Notes under the pieces: model-generated
Told to the model about the DNA's origin: nothing
What the model saw: only the letters and a program-made list of their open reading frames with translations
Database searches by the model: none
NCBI GenBank assembly: GCA_016706425.1
Contig: JADJJR010000002.1
Location: 19,849-83,848 of the forward strand
Direction of reading: 5' to 3'
DNA from: Elusimicrobiota bacterium
GTDB taxonomy: Bacteria > Elusimicrobiota > Elusimicrobia > FEN-1173
DNA length: 64,000 bases
Translations under genes and position numbers: made by a program
In this document: positions 28,884 through 36,218 of the stretch, one piece after another
How positions within the stretch are numbered: the stretch's first letter is position 1
Layout: each line of letters opens with the position of its first letter

Positions 28884-29077
28884 TCGACTGATCGTCTCCT
28901 ATGGTATTCAACGATGCGAATAGAGTGCTTAGGCCAGTACCGAACGTGGGTGTTGGCGAAGTCCAGGGCCTCCTCTCGGGTATTGAACGCATCATCAAAT
29001 TCCCAAGGGAACGAGTCCCCGCATTTGACTTCGAGGACGAATAGCGTCTTAGGGCAGTGATATGTGGAACTTTTCAC
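28880..29077 (-). CDS. Hypothetical protein, tandem paralogue 1
   Basis: 65 residues, clearly duplicated in the next gene. Both begin MKSST and end on a basic tail. Tandem duplication with divergence suggests either dosage or two partners. Ribosome site AAGGAGTAACG lies just upstream. Confidence 0.55.
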   Translation of the reverse strand: MKSSTYHCPKTLFVLEVKCGDSFPWEFDDAFNTREEALDFANTHVRYWPKHSIRIVEYHRRRSVE

Positions 29078-29080
29078 TCG

Positions 29081-29395
29081 TTACTCCTTTACCCAAAGCT
29101 CAACAACTTGGTCAGTTTGCGGGTCGTGGAAAACCGTCGGCCCCCACCCTCTCCGTTCCAGAAAGCCACAAACCACTGGAAACGGTGTTGGTACTTGGAT
29201 TTCGTACCCGGCCTCTGTAAGTCCATCCCAGAGAAGGCGAAGGCTCCCGTTGCCGGGGTTGGCGGCGATAAGGCTCGACAAGACAACAATGTTGCCGTTC
29301 TTCCAGATGTAGGTTCCAGGAGACCACCTATCCCAGGTGAAATCCCAAGGCATATCTTCTCCTGGGGTATTGATCCCATCGCAAAGTCCGCGCAA
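29081..29395 (-). CDS. GNAT-fold-like small protein, TTG start
   Basis: 104 residues. Contains ANPGNGSLRLLWDGL ... YEIQVPTPFPVVCGFLERRGW, which resembles the acetyl-CoA-binding half of acetyltransferase-like phage proteins, without a full acceptor domain. TTG is chosen because AAGGAGG lies seven bases upstream. Activity unproven. Confidence 0.5.
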   Translation of the reverse strand: MRGLCDGINTPGEDMPWDFTWDRWSPGTYIWKNGNIVVLSSLIAANPGNGSLRLLWDGLTEAGYEIQVPTPFPVVCGFLERRGWGPTVFHDPQTDQVVELWVKE

Positions 29396-29410
29396 ATGAT
29401 CCTCCTTAAA

Positions 29411-29710
29411 TTATGGGCAGTTTATAGCCATGCCCAGGGCTCCCCGTAACGTGGGGCTGACGCACTTCTTTGACGGGCCGGGCTTGATACCGGCTCTGTG
29501 AATGACCGCACTCTGACAACAGCGTCCACGCGCCCATTCGTTTAGGTCATTCCGTTGTGTGTCCTTCCACACCGCCGTCAAATCTTGCCCCGTAACGTGG
29601 GGCAGGCGTTTAACAGATCGGTTCTCCCGATGGCCTTCGTTCCGGTAACCCATTCGATGCCAGCGAGCATAAATGCCCCTGGCAAACGGCGGTGGGTGTG
29701 GGTGTCCCAT
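29411..29710 (-). CDS. Doubtful ORF
   Basis: A 99-codon open frame with a weak ribosome site and Arg/Pro-rich composition. It spans both copies of a repeated palindrome in different frames, which argues that the palindromes are not coding-driven. It may be partly non-coding or frameshifted. Nothing recognisable. Confidence 0.2.
   Translation of the reverse strand: MGHPHPPPFARGIYARWHRMGYRNEGHRENRSVKRLPHVTGQDLTAVWKDTQRNDLNEWARGRCCQSAVIHRAGIKPGPSKKCVSPTLRGALGMAINCP
29442..29602. repeat. Duplicated 15-bp palindromic element
   Basis: CCCCGTAACGTGGGG occurs at 29442-29456 and 29588-29602, 146 bases apart. The second copy extends to a six-base stem (TGCCCC/GGGGCA). Possible protein-binding or RNA hairpin sites; purpose unknown. 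Confidence 0.5.
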
Positions 29711-29906
29711 CCGCGCCCCGCAATGGCCTAAGCCGTGGGCCTGTCAAAGCTTTTCGATCGCGGACCGTTTTTTTTCTCCTACACGGCATTTTCGTCGCAG
29801 CAATGAACTGTTTAGAGTACCCACACACATCGCAATACTCGATGCCTGAAAATCTGCCCACCCCAGGATGAAACGAGACGTGGATCATCGCATTATTTTT
29901 GGTCAT
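29610..29906 (-). CDS. Small zinc-binding protein, 3' end uncertain
   Basis: The first ~45 residues look genuine: MIHVSFHPG, RFSGIEYCDVCGYSK, TKMPCRRK, a CxxC metal site. After the run of eight A at about 29766-29773 (plus-strand T run) the sequence turns low quality; one base fewer would end the protein within ten codons. Ribosome site GAGAGGGGG. True length is probably about 53 residues. Confidence 0.45.
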   Translation of the reverse strand: MTKNNAMIHVSFHPGVGRFSGIEYCDVCGYSKQFIAATKMPCRRKKTVRDRKALTGPRLRPLRGADGTPTPTAVCQGHLCSLASNGLPERRPSGEPIC

Positions 29907-29907
29907 T

Positions 29908-29984
29908 TTATTTCCCCCTCTCCCGGAACTCCTCCACGGCTTTCGTTACGACCTCTTTAACGGCGGCTTCTTGGGGCGGGTCAT
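29908..29984 (-). CDS. Possible tiny gene (needs one base)
   Basis: With one more C after the ATG at 29984, a 25-codon frame rich in Lys/Glu/Val would fill the gap and end at a TAA just before 29906. As written it stops after 12 codons. It overlaps the previous stop by ATGA, which is why it is mentioned. Confidence 0.22.
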
Positions 29985-30160
29985 GGCTTGAGCATTAGAT
30001 CGGCATCGGGGGCCAAAACCGTTCTGCTTTTCCTTTGCGAAGAAACCGCAGAAATCCCGTCAACGGGAACGATCCCCCAAAACGATCCAGCGACTTCGAT
30101 TACCACATCGTTATCTAAATCTTCGTCGAGAAGGGCTTGGATAAGTTCTTTTACGGTCAT
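29981..30160 (-). CDS. Small conserved-type protein
   Basis: 59 residues beginning MTVKELIQALLDEDLDNDVV, a pattern common to small bacterial and phage proteins of unknown function (helix followed by an acidic turn and a beta strand). Starts in an ATGA overlap with the gene at 30157-30438. Confidence 0.6.
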   Translation of the reverse strand: MTVKELIQALLDEDLDNDVVIEVAGSFWGIVPVDGISAVSSQRKSRTVLAPDADLMLKP

Positions 30161-30438
30161 GGCTCCAACACCTCCAGGATTTTACAATCGAGCAGTGCAT
30201 CCCCCCCAGAATCTTCGCATAGAAGCGAGGGAGCCTCACCCCACACTAAGGCGTGCAATTCTTTCAGCACGAAGCGAAGCCTTTCCACCTTCGCAATCTC
30301 CTCGTCCAGCCCCGCCTTGAACCCGGCGGCGTAGCCATTGTCCCACGCGGAAATCTTGCACTTGTCCCCACACCCGCATATATCGTCGCAGTCCTCATGC
30401 CCGTAAGGATTAGTCGGCCCCTCGCTCTTATCGGTCAT
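30157..30438 (-). CDS. Cys-rich small protein
   Basis: 93 residues. A C-x3-C-x-C-x3-C cluster (DDICGCGDKC) near residues 17-26 is followed by a helical region (KAGLDEEIAKVERLRFVLKEL). Probable metal-binding head plus helix. Ribosome site GAGGAGG; overlaps both neighbours by ATGA. Confidence 0.5.
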   Translation of the reverse strand: MTDKSEGPTNPYGHEDCDDICGCGDKCKISAWDNGYAAGFKAGLDEEIAKVERLRFVLKELHALVWGEAPSLLCEDSGGDALLDCKILEVLEP

Positions 30439-30557
30439 TTTGCCTCCTCGCACCAAAAAATCCTATTCCCAATAATGATGTGGGCAAATTGGTCGCCACC
30501 GCAAAATGGGCAAATAACCTTATCGTCAGTCATTCCTCCCCCTTCACGGTCGGTCAT
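30435..30557 (-). CDS. Very small zinc-ribbon protein
   Basis: 40 residues, overlapping the DUF6745 stop (ATGA) with AGAGGTGG upstream. Contains VICPFCGGDQ and ends with a WCEEAK segment. C-P-x-C-G-G is a classic zinc-ribbon knuckle, here with a lone partner Cys. An internal ATG at 30533 is also possible. Confidence 0.5.
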   Translation of the reverse strand: MTDREGGGMTDDKVICPFCGGDQFAHIIIGNRIFWCEEAK

Positions 30558-32064
30558 GACACCACCTCTGGAAGGAACGCGCGGATTTCCTCATCGGTCT
30601 TCTGTTCCGGAGAGTCCATCCCAAGAATCCACGCGCGGGCGTGAATCGCCCGTTTAGTGTTAGGGGGGACGGCCTGTGCATACCAGTATCCAGGAACCGA
30701 GGCGTGTTCGTAGTAAAGGTACTTTCGGCTGATCTGCCCAACAAGAAGCTCTTTTAGTTCGTAGACGTTCCCGCCCTTTGTGTGGCAGTCCACGAAGGTA
30801 TCAACTGTCTTTGCTCCGACCGCCTTTAGCATCCTCTCCGCGCCAATTTTCCGGATTATTTCACGCTGAACATCGACGTTCTTTTCGTTGAGCGCAAGCA
30901 TCGGGTCGATCTTCCCGGCATCGGTCATAACGAGCCACTTTGGAACACGAATGCCGTTTAGGTGGTAAATCTCGAAACCGTCGCGCCACCGGTGGGATGG
31001 ACCGGTTGCGCAGTGCGCCCTTCCCCTCGAGTCTGTTTTAAGCACCTCGGGGAAGTCAGATACGATGCAAAACTTTTCGTGCATGACACGGAAACCACCG
31101 TAGGTCGCCGCGTCCTCCCACGCCTTGTACTGTTCCCAAACCGGGAGCCCTGTAAGGCCGATCACGTCCCGCATGGCCTCGACGTAACAGGGTAACATCG
31201 CCCACATGTTTCCACCTTGGTACACATCGGCCCACTTTTTTACTCCCTCAAGAGCTGCCCGAAAACGAGCCCCTACAAACTTCTTAGCGAGATAAACCAA
31301 CCAGTCTTTTTTTTGTTTGGTGGCGGCGTCGGTGGCGTCGGTGGCGGCGTCGGTGGGCGTCGGTGGCGGCGTCGGTGGCGTCGCGGGTGGCGACGAATGT
31401 GGCGGCGTCGGTGGCGTCGAATGTGGCGGCGCGGGTGGCGGCGTCGGTGGCGTCGGCAGTGTGGTGGCGGCGTTGGTGGCGGCACGGGTGGCGGCGACGG
31501 TAGCTTCGCGAGTGGCGTCGAATGTGGCGGCGTTGGTGGCGGCGTCGGTGGCGTCGAATGTGGCGGCGCGGGTGGCGGCGTCGGTGGCGACGCGGGTGGC
31601 GGCGTCGGTGGCGGCGGCAGTGGCGTCGAAGGTGGCGGCACGGGTGGCGGCACGGGTGGCGGCGACGGTAGCTTCGCGAGTGGCGTCGAATGTGGCGGCG
31701 TCGGTGGCGGCGTCGGTGGCGTCGGTGGCGGCGTCGGTGGCGTCGAATGTGGCGGCGCGGGTGGCGGCTTCGGTGTCGGAGGCGGTGGCTTCGACGGATT
31801 TAAGCTTACCACGCAAGGCCCACCAACAGGAAGCCACCCCGTAGGCACAAGCCATCACGAAGGGGACGGAACCACAACAACACGCGGCTTTTTTAAACCC
31901 GCAGAAGCGTAGAGCCTTTCGATAGCGTCCGTGATCTTTGTAACGTCGCACCGCCCCGTTTTAAAAGCGATGGATTTCCACTTTTCAACAAGCGCACCCA
32001 TCCGCATTTTCTCTTCTGACGTAATGCCTCCCGAGGCTCGCGTCGGAGTTCGAACAATTTTCAT
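30554..32064 (-). CDS. DUF6745-type protein with Ala-Ala-Thr tetrapeptide tract
   Basis: Repaired length about 503 residues. The N-terminal part (EKMRMGALVEKWKSIAF ... AIERLYASAGL) and the C-terminal part (VSDFPEVLKTDSRGRAHC, GFEIYHLNGIRVPKWLV) fit DUF6745 proteins, whose function is unknown. A missing C near 31857-31861 breaks the frame, and a compensating pair of indels lies between 31354 and 31467. Between the conserved parts is a ~150-residue tract of x-A-A-T units. No signal peptide is seen. The start at 32064 has GAGGTG upstream. Confidence 0.68.
31345..31800 (-). repeat. 12-bp imperfect coding repeat (x-Ala-Ala-Thr)
   Basis: Roughly 38 units of NNN GCC GCC ACC on the coding strand, with x mostly Asp, Arg, Asn, Phe-Asp or Arg-Glu. 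A longer block (about 50 bp, coding FDATREATVAATRAA) occurs twice, near 31474-31530 and 31650-31702, so the tract grew by segment duplication. The 12-bp period allows length change without frameshift. Confidence 0.85.
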
Positions 32065-32074
32065 AGTCCACACC

Positions 32075-32389
32075 TCAGTCGATGACATTTCGAGTTTCTT
32101 CGGTTTCGTAGTCGTAAACACGTTCAATCGCCTTCTTATAAATACCAGGTTTCAGCGTCTGTATCCCGTGTTCCTCGTGGTTGATCCTGGCCGATTTTTC
32201 GACGCGGACGTAAATGTCACCGTTGTGTTCAAAGAGCATGACTCCCTCTACGTCCTCAAGGATGTGCGTGTGGACACCTTCCCCACGCTCCAAGACAAAC
32301 CCTTTGACGGCCTTTATTTCCTTCGCCCCTTTGGGAACACACACAACCGAAACAAGCAACAAGTCGCCGTGCTGGTTAGAAACTTTCAT
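32075..32389 (-). CDS. Conserved small phage protein
   Basis: 104 residues: GDLLLVSVVCVPKGAKEI near the N-terminus, GEGVHTHILEDVEGVMLF in the middle and HEEHGIQTLKPGIYKKAIERVYD near the end, a small beta-barrel-like pattern common in phages. The His-x-His pair could bind metal. Ribosome site AAGGAGAATG. Function unknown. Confidence 0.6.
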   Translation of the reverse strand: MKVSNQHGDLLLVSVVCVPKGAKEIKAVKGFVLERGEGVHTHILEDVEGVMLFEHNGDIYVRVEKSARINHEEHGIQTLKPGIYKKAIERVYDYETEETRNVID

Positions 32390-32401
32390 TTCATTCTCCT
32401 T

Positions 32402-32623
32402 TTATTTTATCTTTACGCCCCACGCCGCCATTCCAATCAACTCCATATCCGCCCACTTGGGCCGTAGGTAGGCAACGGATCGCCCCTTGAGGCAGTGACA
32501 ATACCCTTGCGCTCCCCACGGCTTCGGTTCCGTCACCACCATGAACGCGCCGCCGAACACGTCCGGCTGGTATTCCGGCCGAAGCTGAACGACCATTCCA
32601 GGCTTCAAGTCCATCGGTTCCAT
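32402..32623 (-). CDS. Conserved small phage protein
   Basis: 73 residues beginning MEPMDLKPGMVVQL, with FMVVTEPKPWGAQGY. KPGxVVQL followed by VVTE-x-KxWG is a recurring small SH3-like phage pattern. ATG at 32623 is preferred to the TTG one codon upstream. Function unknown. Confidence 0.55.
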   Translation of the reverse strand: MEPMDLKPGMVVQLRPEYQPDVFGGAFMVVTEPKPWGAQGYCHCLKGRSVAYLRPKWADMELIGMAAWGVKIK

Positions 32624-32657
32624 CAATCCACCGTCCTTTTAAAAATCCCCATGAGGG

Positions 32658-33131
32658 TCATAAAAGCGAGGGCCGCTTGGAGCGGGACTTATTGAGTCGC
32701 GTCAGCAAAGCTATCTTGCAAGTCGGACTACATGTCTTTTGACGTTTGCGCTTCGTTTTGTGCGGCGTAAATGTTGAACCGCAGACGACGCATTGCTTAG
32801 TTAGCGGATACTTTAGGTTGTGAAGTCGACCATGATCAAGGGCCGTCATAATCTCAAGGTTTTCTATACGGTTATCGTGTTTGTCGCCGTTTTTATGATG
32901 AACCAATTCATCCTTTGTTAACTTACGACCAAGAAAGCCTTCCATCAAAACCCTGTGCAATGGCCTTTTCAAATCACCCCATGAAGTCCTCTTATATTCT
33001 GCCTTCGTAGGCAAACTTCTCCCCGCGCATCTACGAGAACAAAAACGCTGGGTGTTCCAATGTGCAAAGCCTAAATGCGGGTCTCTCTTGAATTCCCGAC
33101 GGCATTGTTGGCATTGTTTAGAAAGTATCAC
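32658..33131 (-). CDS. HNH homing-type endonuclease
   Basis: 157 residues, GTG start. N-terminal Cys pairs (CQQC, then a C at ~33), then DELVHHKNGDKHDNRIENLE, the HNH core (His-His, Asn-Gly-Asp, Asn), and C-terminal CVVCG and SPTC pairs. Single-strand or double-strand cleavage at homing sites is the family activity. It lies just after the cytosine methyltransferase. Confidence 0.75.
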   Translation of the reverse strand: MILSKQCQQCRREFKRDPHLGFAHWNTQRFCSRRCAGRSLPTKAEYKRTSWGDLKRPLHRVLMEGFLGRKLTKDELVHHKNGDKHDNRIENLEIMTALDHGRLHNLKYPLTKQCVVCGSTFTPHKTKRKRQKTCSPTCKIALLTRLNKSRSKRPSLL

Positions 33132-33140
33132 TCGGTCCCC

Positions 33141-33871
33141 CTAAGATGATCCACGCGGCCGCCGCACACGGTGGGACTTGCCCGTTGCCCAACCCTTTGA
33201 GACGGTCCACCCTAGAGGCCACCCATTAGCCACTCTACCCACGTCGGGTTCAGTTTTCCACCAACCATTCTCCAAGGTTCCCCTTCCCCCTCCGTGTTGA
33301 CTTTGTGCAAAACGGCGTTGGCCCATCCCGCGGGCGTGGGGAAAAGCTCCCTGTCCCTGAGAGTTTGTTTGCCCGTGGCGTTGGCCAGGCACCACCATCT
33401 ATCTCGCCTGTGCGGGGCACCAACCTGGTCAGCGCCCAAACACGTCCACCGCGCGTCATACCCGAGGAGGGCCAAATCACCGAGGACGGTCCCAATGAAC
33501 CCGTTGGAAACAAGTCCCGGGACGTTCTCTCCAAAGAACCATCGGGGCCGAATCTCCCCAAGGACTCGCACAACCTCAGGCCAGAGATTTCGGTCGTCCA
33601 ACGCTCCACGTCTTTTTCCAGCGACCGAATGAGGCTGGCAAGGGAAACCCGCTGAGACGCAATCCACTCGTCCTTTCCAAGCGGATGCGTCGAACAGCCG
33701 AATATCTCCCTCGAACACTTGCAAGCCTGGGAACCATCCTTCGGCGGCTCGTTCCCGGAGGATTTGGCAACAATAGGGGTCCCATTCAACAGCGGCAATT
33801 GGCTCATGTCCAAGGATTAAATCGGCCAACAGACCACCGCCGGCCCCCGCAAACAAATGGAGCGTTCGCAC
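33141..33871 (-). CDS. C5-cytosine DNA methyltransferase (frameshifted near the end)
   Basis: About 243 residues repaired. Motif I LFAGAGGG at 5-12, catalytic FPCQPHSVAGKR (Cys ~77), ENV motif (GENVPGLV), GAPHRRDRWW and the terminal WVEWLMG motif. One G missing at 33222-33224 truncates it after LMGG; the other frame restores WPLGWT and a basic tail. Short for the family because the target-recognition domain is small, as in other phage Dcm proteins. Probably shields phage DNA from host restriction. GTG start. Confidence 0.8.
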
Positions 33872-33894
33872 TCAAACAGACTCCCCCGTCCGAT

Positions 33895-34128
33895 CTACAA
33901 GTTCCACCATTCGGTCTCCTCACTTTCCACGAGTTCAGCGGCATCCCACCCTTCGTCTACCGCATCAGCGGCAGGGGGTTTCGGGGTGGTCTGTGGCACG
34001 TTTTCCACCTTTACGGCCTCCGGGGCCTTCTTTACCGCCGCAGGCTCCTGGGGGCGGTTTTGTGCGTTTGCGGCGAACCATTCCGGACGGCGGGCTTTTA
34101 GGGCCGCGATGAATTCGTCGAAGTTCAT
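33895..34128 (-). CDS. Hypothetical Ala/Pro-rich protein
   Basis: 77 residues: a helical N-terminus (MNFDEFIAALKARRPEWF), an Ala/Pro/Val linker and an acidic Trp-containing C-terminus. Starts in an ATGA overlap with the AlpA-like gene. Possibly a small regulatory partner; unknown. Confidence 0.45.
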   Translation of the reverse strand: MNFDEFIAALKARRPEWFAANAQNRPQEPAAVKKAPEAVKVENVPQTTPKPPAADAVDEGWDAAELVESEETEWWNL

Positions 34129-34286
34129 AGAAATTTTTTAACATCATCCAGGGCTATGTAGCGAACCTTTCCAGGCTTCCACGACTTAATCCGCCCGCAC
34201 CTAACCCACCGGCAAAGTGTTTCTCTACGCAGGGAGAGCAAAAAAGCAACCTGCTGAAGTGTTAAAAAACCACTGGGCGTTTTCAC
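34125..34286 (-). CDS. AlpA/excisionase-like helix-turn-helix regulator
   Basis: 53 residues, GTG start. FLTLQQVAFLLSLRRETL, then RWVRCGRI, then GKVRYIALDDVKKFL is the helix-turn-helix plus wing of the AlpA/MerR-like (HTH_17) group, which act as excisionases or transcription factors. The four operator-like repeats directly upstream suggest autoregulation. No integrase was found, so a regulatory role is more likely than excision. Confidence 0.68.
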   Translation of the reverse strand: MKTPSGFLTLQQVAFLLSLRRETLCRWVRCGRIKSWKPGKVRYIALDDVKKFL

Positions 34287-34291
34287 TAAAT

Positions 34292-34344
34292 GTCACAAAT
34301 CCTTCGACGGTAATGTCACACATCGTCACAAATCGTCACACATC
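34292..34344. promoter_or_regulatory. GTCACA direct repeats upstream of the AlpA-like gene
   Basis: GTCACAAATC (34292), GTCACACATC (34315), GTCACAAATC (34325) and GTCACACATC (34335). The last three are spaced exactly 10 bp, one helical turn, the first 23 bp away. They sit right before the regulator start. Operator or iteron; operator is favoured. Confidence 0.62.
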
Positions 34345-34754
34345 GTTTTTTGCGAACCCAGTAGGTCGGGGTTCAAAGATTTATCGCCTCTGACGGAACA
34401 TTAAGGCCGACCCTTACTCCGCCCCGGGGCTCCCCTCGGCGGTAGGTTTGGCATGTTCCCGACCCCGCTGTAGGGGGCGTGTAGGTGGGAGGGTTCGCTT
34501 GTTCCCTGCCTACGGGCACTGGAAGGACCACTCTTGTGAATGCCCCTTCCAGAGCCCTGCCCCTTTCGCGGACGGCTATTGTTCGGTTTCGAAGCCGTTA
34601 CAACCTCAACCACGCTATTTGTGAATCCCGACGTGATCCGGGAAATAAAAATCCCCTTGTGGAATCTGGGCTGGAATGTGCGCCTGCACACGTCCCAGAC
34701 CCCACAAGAGGATCTTTTTGCAGGCGAGAGCCGTTCCAGTCGGCTATGACTTAC
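34345..34754 (-). other. Structured non-coding leader
   Basis: About 410 bases without a convincing gene between the promoter at 34761-34789 and the repeats. It contains an 8-bp stem (34681-34688 with 34719-34726) with an inner 6-bp stem (34697-34702 with 34710-34715), an 8-bp inverted repeat CTGGAAGG/CCTTCCAG around 34518-34549, and GAACCC/GGGTTC at 34354-34374. A 119-codon frame crosses it but has Arg/Ser/Pro-rich composition. A long 5' leader or small RNA is the best reading. Confidence 0.4.
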
Positions 34755-34756
34755 AC

Positions 34757-34894
34757 TCATAAAATATTATTCTTTTGGAGCAATGTCAAGTTTTTTTTCT
34801 CCGTCGGTAAAGTGGAGCCTGGTTCTGGAATTTCACCAGATAGCTTTCCACTGATTGGGTGGTAGCGCGCTCCCAGGCAAATTGTTTCGTCCAT
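34757..34894 (-). CDS. Doubtful 45-codon ORF
   Basis: Open frame beginning MDETICLGARYHP with no clear ribosome site, and its 3' end overlaps the promoter. It could be a small gene ending the upstream operon. Confidence 0.2.
   Translation of the reverse strand: MDETICLGARYHPISGKLSGEIPEPGSTLPTEKKNLTLLQKNNIL
34761..34789 (-). promoter_or_regulatory. Sigma70-type promoter
   Basis: Minus strand TTGACA (34789-34784), 17-base spacer, TATTTT (34766-34761). The -35 is perfect and the spacing ideal. It fires leftwards toward the regulator, methyltransferase and zinc-protein genes. Confidence 0.72.
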
Positions 34895-34906
34895 GAGCTA
34901 GGTAAA

Positions 34907-35107
34907 TCAAACCTTCTCCATTCGTCTCAAAACACTCGCCGCCAACTCAAGGCAAGGGACGTATCCCCGCAGGGTTTTGCACTCGCTCGGCGTCAGCGTC
35001 TTTCGGTAGTTGTCCAGTCCGATCAGCATGATCCGCAAAACGTCCTCCATTTCCTCGGTCATCGCGGATCGGCACGGGCACGAGTGGTGTAGTCCGTTGC
35101 AACTCAT
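34907..35107 (-). CDS. Hypothetical helical protein
   Basis: 66 residues, starting in an ATGA overlap with the adenine methyltransferase stop. Amphipathic helices (TEEMEDVLRIMLIGLDNY, CLELAASVLRRMEK). Possibly a small partner of the methyltransferase; no family recognised. Confidence 0.5.
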   Translation of the reverse strand: MSCNGLHHSCPCRSAMTEEMEDVLRIMLIGLDNYRKTLTPSECKTLRGYVPCLELAASVLRRMEKV

Positions 35108-36129
35108 CGGAAAAGATCAGAGGAAAGGCAATGTGGCGACATGAATAACGTCTCCCGGTGCCTGTTCGCTTTTCCCCTGGCGTCCGATCCATCCTTTGCG
35201 ATATTCCCATACCCACCCTGGGCGGACCACGCATTGACACGCCATCCGTCAGCCACCAAGCTCTTGTATTCGTCTGAATACCCGGCGACGACGATACGGT
35301 AATCCGGCAACCGACCGCGCTCAAGACACCACTTTTCAACGTCTTTCCCGACGGTAGTTGAATCGTGGTGGTAAACATCCGTGTTCCGATCCTCCACGGA
35401 ATACGGCGGGTCGAAGAACATCCCGACGGTCCCCATGTTGTTTTGCCAGTTCCCGCCGCAAACGCGGGTCCAGTCGCCGCAGACAACACGGACGAACCGC
35501 AGACGTTCCGATAAAGCGCGGAAATTCTTGTAAATGTTACCGTTGAACACTTCCCAACCGACGCCCTTCCCGCCTTCTCTGACGTGGGGTCTTTTGCTCT
35601 TCGCGTGGACGCCCATCCCGCCGCTGCCGACGTGGGGTATTTGGCCCTTCGCGTGGACGCCCATCCCGCCGTGACTGACGTCGGGTATTTGGCCCGGTCT
35701 TGTCAGCCCGGACCCGATCCAGCACGACGCCGCCCAAATCCAATACCCGGCCATGATCGGGTCGTGCCACTTTTCGTCGGCACACAGGTTTTCCAAGAGC
35801 CTCGCCTCGTTTTTAATCAACGCGGCTTTGCGTGCGATCAAGTCCGCATGGTTCACGGGCCAGTCGCACCACCGCGCCGTCTCGTCTGGAGAAAATCGCA
35901 ACGCCCGCCAAACATTGCAGACGAAACCGTCTTTATCATTCACCGTCTCTACGTTGTCAGTCTGTTTGAATCGTGGGCGGGCCAACAAAACCGCACCGGA
36001 CCCGAAGAACGGCTCGATGTAGTGCGGAACATCGCCAATAGCGTCCCAAACAACGGATGCGACTGTGGATTTGCCGCCAAAATACGGGAATGGGGCCGAA
36101 AAATCATCATCCCCGATAACATCGTTCAT
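35104..36129 (-). CDS. DNA adenine methyltransferase (Dam family)
   Basis: 341 residues from 36129, the start fixed by overlap with the tiny gene upstream and GAGGGCG. APFPYFGGKS is the S-adenosylmethionine-binding motif and FFDPPYS (DPPY) the catalytic motif, in Dam-type (alpha) order. The insertion before DPPY holds three 16-residue repeats like GQIPDVSHGGMGVHAK. It methylates N6 of adenine, likely as anti-restriction. Ends by ATGA overlap. Confidence 0.85.
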   Translation of the reverse strand: MNDVIGDDDFSAPFPYFGGKSTVASVVWDAIGDVPHYIEPFFGSGAVLLARPRFKQTDNVETVNDKDGFVCNVWRALRFSPDETARWCDWPVNHADLIARKAALIKNEARLLENLCADEKWHDPIMAGYWIWAASCWIGSGLTRPGQIPDVSHGGMGVHAKGQIPHVGSGGMGVHAKSKRPHVREGGKGVGWEVFNGNIYKNFRALSERLRFVRVVCGDWTRVCGGNWQNNMGTVGMFFDPPYSVEDRNTDVYHHDSTTVGKDVEKWCLERGRLPDYRIVVAGYSDEYKSLVADGWRVNAWSAQGGYGNIAKDGSDARGKANRHRETLFMSPHCLSSDLFR

Positions 36130-36218
36130 CGCGCCCTCAATAGGAACCACGCCAGAACCGCCCACGGCGTCGCCGGGACGATAACCAAAAGCCAGAGGTC
36201 GGCCAGGAGGTGTTTCAT
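36126..36218 (-). CDS. Tiny single-span membrane protein
   Basis: 30 residues: MKHLLADLWLLVIVPATPWA, then a hydrophobic VLAWFLLRAR-type end. The start overlaps the upstream stop (ATGA) and the stop overlaps the methyltransferase start (ATGA), so it exactly bridges the two genes. One membrane helix with a basic C-terminus. Function unknown. Confidence 0.5.
   Translation of the reverse strand: MKHLLADLWLLVIVPATPWAVLAWFLLRAR

Noticed and set aside
31345..31800. CRISPR-like array
   Set aside because: The repeat is 12 bp, imperfect, with no spacers; it codes for x-A-A-T units.
31217..31912. Long plus-strand frames rich in Gly/Val or Ala over the repeat tract
   Set aside because: They are opposite-strand shadows of the 12-bp coding repeat, with no ribosome sites and no partner genes on that strand.
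34354..34380. tRNA-like T-arm sequence (GGGGTTCAAA) as an attachment site
   Set aside because: No cloverleaf can be drawn around it and no integrase gene exists.
34401..34760. 119-codon minus-strand frame in the leader
   Set aside because: Arg/Ser/Pro-rich, no ribosome site, and crossed by several inverted repeats.
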